Origin: Bifidobacteriaceae bacterium
GTDB taxonomy: Bacteria; Actinomycetota; Actinomycetes; Actinomycetales; WQXJ01
Length of the DNA: 53,918 nt
Direction: 5' to 3'
Assembly (NCBI GenBank): GCA_031270825.1
Contig: JAISXH010000045.1
Coordinates: 1 to 53,918 of the forward strand
The notes beneath the pieces were generated by a model. That model did not search any database, was not told the origin of the DNA, and saw only the letters and a list, made by a program, of their open reading frames with translations. Positions 51,843-53,918 of this stretch are shown here, one piece after another; position 1 is the first letter of the stretch, and every line of letters starts with the position of its first letter. Both the position numbers and the translations under genes were made by a program.

Positions 51843-52240
51843 TCTACCTCGACACGGTCGTCTGCGTCTTGGCCGTCGAGAACGCGGATGAGGACGGCGA
51901 CAAAGTGCGGGAATTGATCGGCGGGTCGGCCCAGGGCTTTTGCGCCAGCCCTCTAGTGCTGATGGAATGCCTGGTCAAGCCCTTCCGGACGTGTGACCTC
52001 GTCTTGGAGACGGGTGTTCGCGATTTTCTGGCAACGTTGCGCATGGTCGACGTGACAAGGCGGATGTGGGAGGAGGCTGCCCGGTTGCGCGCCGCCAAGC
52101 GTCTCGGCGCCGCAGATTCGCTGCACTTGGCCATAGCGCAACTCGGCGGCTGCTCCGCTTTGTGGACGGCGGACGCCGACCTGGCGAAGCGATCCGGCGG
52201 CTTCGCCCGCGACATCCTCTCGCTACCGGCGGCTCCTTGA
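51833..52240 (+). CDS. VapC-like PIN-domain ribonuclease toxin
   Basis: 135 residues. The acidic residues of the PIN active site are all present: Asp7 in VIYLDTVV, a Glu in PLVLMECLV (about 45), Asp95 in GAADSLHLAIA and an Asp in LWTADADLAK (about 114). PIN toxins cut tRNA or rRNA. Start GTG 51833 or GTG 51839, both inside the antitoxin gene. With the Phd-type gene it forms an apparently complete toxin-antitoxin pair. Confidence 0.9.
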   Translation: MAVIYLDTVVCVLAVENADEDGDKVRELIGGSAQGFCASPLVLMECLVKPFRTCDLVLETGVRDFLATLRMVDVTRRMWEEAARLRAAKRLGAADSLHLAIAQLGGCSALWTADADLAKRSGGFARDILSLPAAP

Positions 52241-52263
52241 GTCTCGATCCACCGGTGGCAGAT

Positions 52264-52584
52264 TCAGGGCACGGTCGGCATCGGCGCGGGCTTCGCCCGC
52301 CTCATCCTTTCCGGAGTCCAATACGCCGTGAGGTTGTCTTCGCCCGGAACGGTACGAGCGCTAGGAGGTCGCGGCTCCCTAGATCCGCTTGATGGCGAAG
52401 GCGTGGGGGAGACCTGTCCGGGCACACTCGAGTTAGCGGCCCACAACCCGCCGAGGACCGCCAGCGTGGCGGCGAATAGGAATGCGGCCGAGGCCAGCGC
52501 TACTGCCCGGCGCCGCATGCTGCCGGAGGCGATCATTGCGAGGCTTGCCAACGCCATGCCTAGGACGCGGGTGTGCTTCTTCAT
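52264..52584 (-). pseudogene. N-terminal fragment of a secreted protein, probably a trypsin-like peptidase
   Basis: 106 residues from the ATG at 52584 (GGGGAG ribosome site). Basic start MKKHTRVLGMALASLAMIASG, a second hydrophobic segment (about 26-46), then a Pro/Ser-rich linker and NLTAYWTPERMRRAKPAPMP. The phrase YWTPERMRxAKP recalls the pro-region just before the catalytic domain in actinobacterial secreted serine peptidases. The frame stops right there and no catalytic domain follows on this strand, so I infer a truncated gene. A short genuine lipoprotein-like or membrane protein is the alternative. Confidence 0.5.
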
Positions 52585-52916
52585 TACTGAGTCTCCCCTC
52601 CCAGTTGCGATTATCAACGCGTTGGGGGAGACCGGTTCGGCCCTTTGGGTGAATCCATGCTATCCGTGATTCTGTGTGCCATCGTCATCTCTGGTGATCG
52701 TTGAGGTCCGGATCGACGCCAGTAAGGAGCTGCTCTGCGACGGCAAGACCGTCGAACCTGAGCAGGACCCGCCGATGCCGCCCGGCCGGCTCGCGCTGCC
52801 GCGTCCCGCGGACGCTTTGGCTCCGTCCGCGCGGGGCCCGGTCGCCTGCCGCCCTCGCCGGCCTCGCCAGTCCGAACATGCGGCTGCCGGCCGCACCCTG
52901 AAGGGTCACGCGCGAA
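52585..52916. other. gene-free stretch at a composition boundary
   Basis: Short frames on both strands lack protein-like composition. It carries the promoter side of the truncated secreted-protein gene. The sequence style changes at about 52917. Confidence 0.4.
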
Positions 52917-53918
52917 CTACCACGCCACGTACCCGTACTTGTCGGCCATTTTCAGCAGTGTGTTGATCTTGCTCATGGCCGCCCTTCGGCTTTTCATCAT
53001 GCCGGGCACCTTGTCCCAGACCGCCGCGCAGAAGCCGAAGAGCGCGTTGACGTTGGTGTAATCACGGCAGGCGGTGGATTTGCCGCCCGCTATCCAGCCG
53101 ATCGCCGCGCTGTCGCTCCATGCGGCGATCTGCATGGTCAGCTTCTTGAAATGCTCGTCCCGCAAGAAGCACACCTCATAGTTCGGGCATTCCTCCAGCA
53201 GTTTCTTTATCAGACGCAGCCGGTCGACCAGCGCCTGCGTTTGCATGAACACGCGCCGGCCCAGGATAGTCGTCAGTTCCGGGCAGAGGTGTCGGTTCTT
53301 CAGCAAGGCGCCCTCGATGTCGTTTTCACAGAATACGTGGCGCACGGGCATGTCGGGAGCGAACAAGTCGGGGCGGGAAAGGAATGGCGCAAAATCCAAC
53401 CGCACCTGTTCCATCTCGTCATCGCGCAGCCCAAAGCTCGCGCCAAAGGATTCTTCCCCCGCGACACAGAAATGCGGCAGCCGCGCGAACTGGTAGTGCG
53501 GCCTGTCAGGCAGCAGATGGACGTCGCGCAGAAATCCGTCCGGCTGTTCGAACAGGTGGTAGTGGAACCGCTGTTTGCCCTTGTCCCGGTACTGTTCGAT
53601 CTCGGATTGGATCGCCGTCACCGTGCTCTGGTCAAACCAGATGGCGGTGTAAAGCTGCCCGTCCTCTGTCTCGCTCACGCGCCCGGCCATGACGCCCGGC
53701 ACCGCCGCCAGTATCTTGTCCTTGGAGGAGGCGACAAAATCGTCGTAGTAATAGCTGCGCACATAGCCCAGCAGATGGGCCACCAGCCAGCGGCCCGAAA
53801 ACTCCGCGATGTCGCTCACGCGGTAATCGGTGCGCACCACCACGCCCATCCGGTGGCCCGCCTCAAACATCTCCATCACCGCGTCCATAAAGACAGGATG
53901 GAATTTCCTGTCTTTGGT
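52917..53918 (-). CDS. unrecognised protein, C-terminal part (5' end outside window)
   Basis: The minus-strand frame is open to the right edge with no stop, so the ATG at 53888 is probably internal (preceding residues read TKDRKFHPVF). About 333 residues are visible: a soluble alpha/beta protein rich in aromatic residues and Met, His and Cys, with stretches such as VRSYYYDDFVASSKDKILAAVPGV, QRFHYHLFEQPDGFLRDVHLLP and CPNYEVCFLRDEHFKKLTMQ. No membrane segment or catalytic motif is obvious. Codon use is less GC-biased and the protein far poorer in Ala/Gly than the rest of the window, which suggests foreign origin. I do not recognise the family; a sensor or effector domain of a regulator is one possibility. 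Confidence 0.75.
   Translation of the reverse strand, partial: TKDRKFHPVFMDAVMEMFEAGHRMGVVVRTDYRVSDIAEFSGRWLVAHLLGYVRSYYYDDFVASSKDKILAAVPGVMAGRVSETEDGQLYTAIWFDQSTVTAIQSEIEQYRDKGKQRFHYHLFEQPDGFLRDVHLLPDRPHYQFARLPHFCVAGEESFGASFGLRDDEMEQVRLDFAPFLSRPDLFAPDMPVRHVFCENDIEGALLKNRHLCPELTTILGRRVFMQTQALVDRLRLIKKLLEECPNYEVCFLRDEHFKKLTMQIAAWSDSAAIGWIAGGKSTACRDYTNVNALFGFCAAVWDKVPGMMKSRRAAMSKINTLLKMADKYGYVAW

Overview
The window is strongly GC-rich and reads as actinobacterial chromosome. Supporting signs are a complete peptidoglycan and division (dcw) run from mraZ to ftsQ, two tandem ClpP proteases, a HelD-type RNA polymerase recycling motor, a DUF3040 protein beside mraZ, the murI / Rv1339-like hydrolase / rph / rdgB block known from mycobacteria, cydD-cydC, and many start codons 6-9 bases after a TANNNT -10 element (probable leaderless mRNAs). 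MurE has a DNPR motif, which predicts meso-diaminopimelate peptidoglycan. I cannot place the organism below phylum or class from sequence alone.

Left part (1-8736): the end of a TPR protein, serA, helD, a PAC2-family protein, a cold shock protein, a spermidine-synthase-like methyltransferase, dinB and a DUF3040 membrane protein. Centre (9158-23634): MraZ-box promoter, then mraZ-rsmH-ftsL-ftsI-murE-murF-mraY-murD-ftsW-murG-murC-ftsQ, almost all coupled by 1-11 base overlaps. The run stops after ftsQ at a series of hairpins. ftsZ, the usual next gene in actinobacteria, is not in the window. Protein quality-control genes follow (tig, clpP1, clpP2), then ddl and thiL, antisense rpmB, and recG-rsmD-coaD. 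A 34-bp palindrome separates these from yceD(DUF177)-rpmF-rnc.

Redox and cofactor block (35791-43544): a NarL/DevR-like response regulator converges on an operon read leftward, cydD-cydC-DevS-like histidine kinase, joined by 4-base and 1-base overlaps and lacking cydAB. pncB lies beyond it. Then come murI, the metallo-hydrolase, rph, rdgB, tRNA-Leu(UAG), a DUF3618-like membrane protein, a GroES-like protein and tRNA-Lys(CUU).

Right part (48159-53918): an accessory region starting just after tRNA-Lys. It holds an AbiE module whose toxin gene is cut short where a DUF4143 ATPase gene begins, an excisionase-type HTH gene with a stub partner, a Phd/VapC pair, a truncated secreted-protein gene, and an edge gene of different composition that I do not recognise. 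Each of the AbiEi and Phd promoters has a perfect inverted repeat that looks like an autoregulatory operator.

Two patterns run through the window: low-complexity Gly/Ala/Pro/Ser insertions or tails in conserved housekeeping enzymes (FtsI, MurE, MurC, RecG, RsmD, ThiL, ClpP1), and GC-rich tandem repeats in intergenic DNA.
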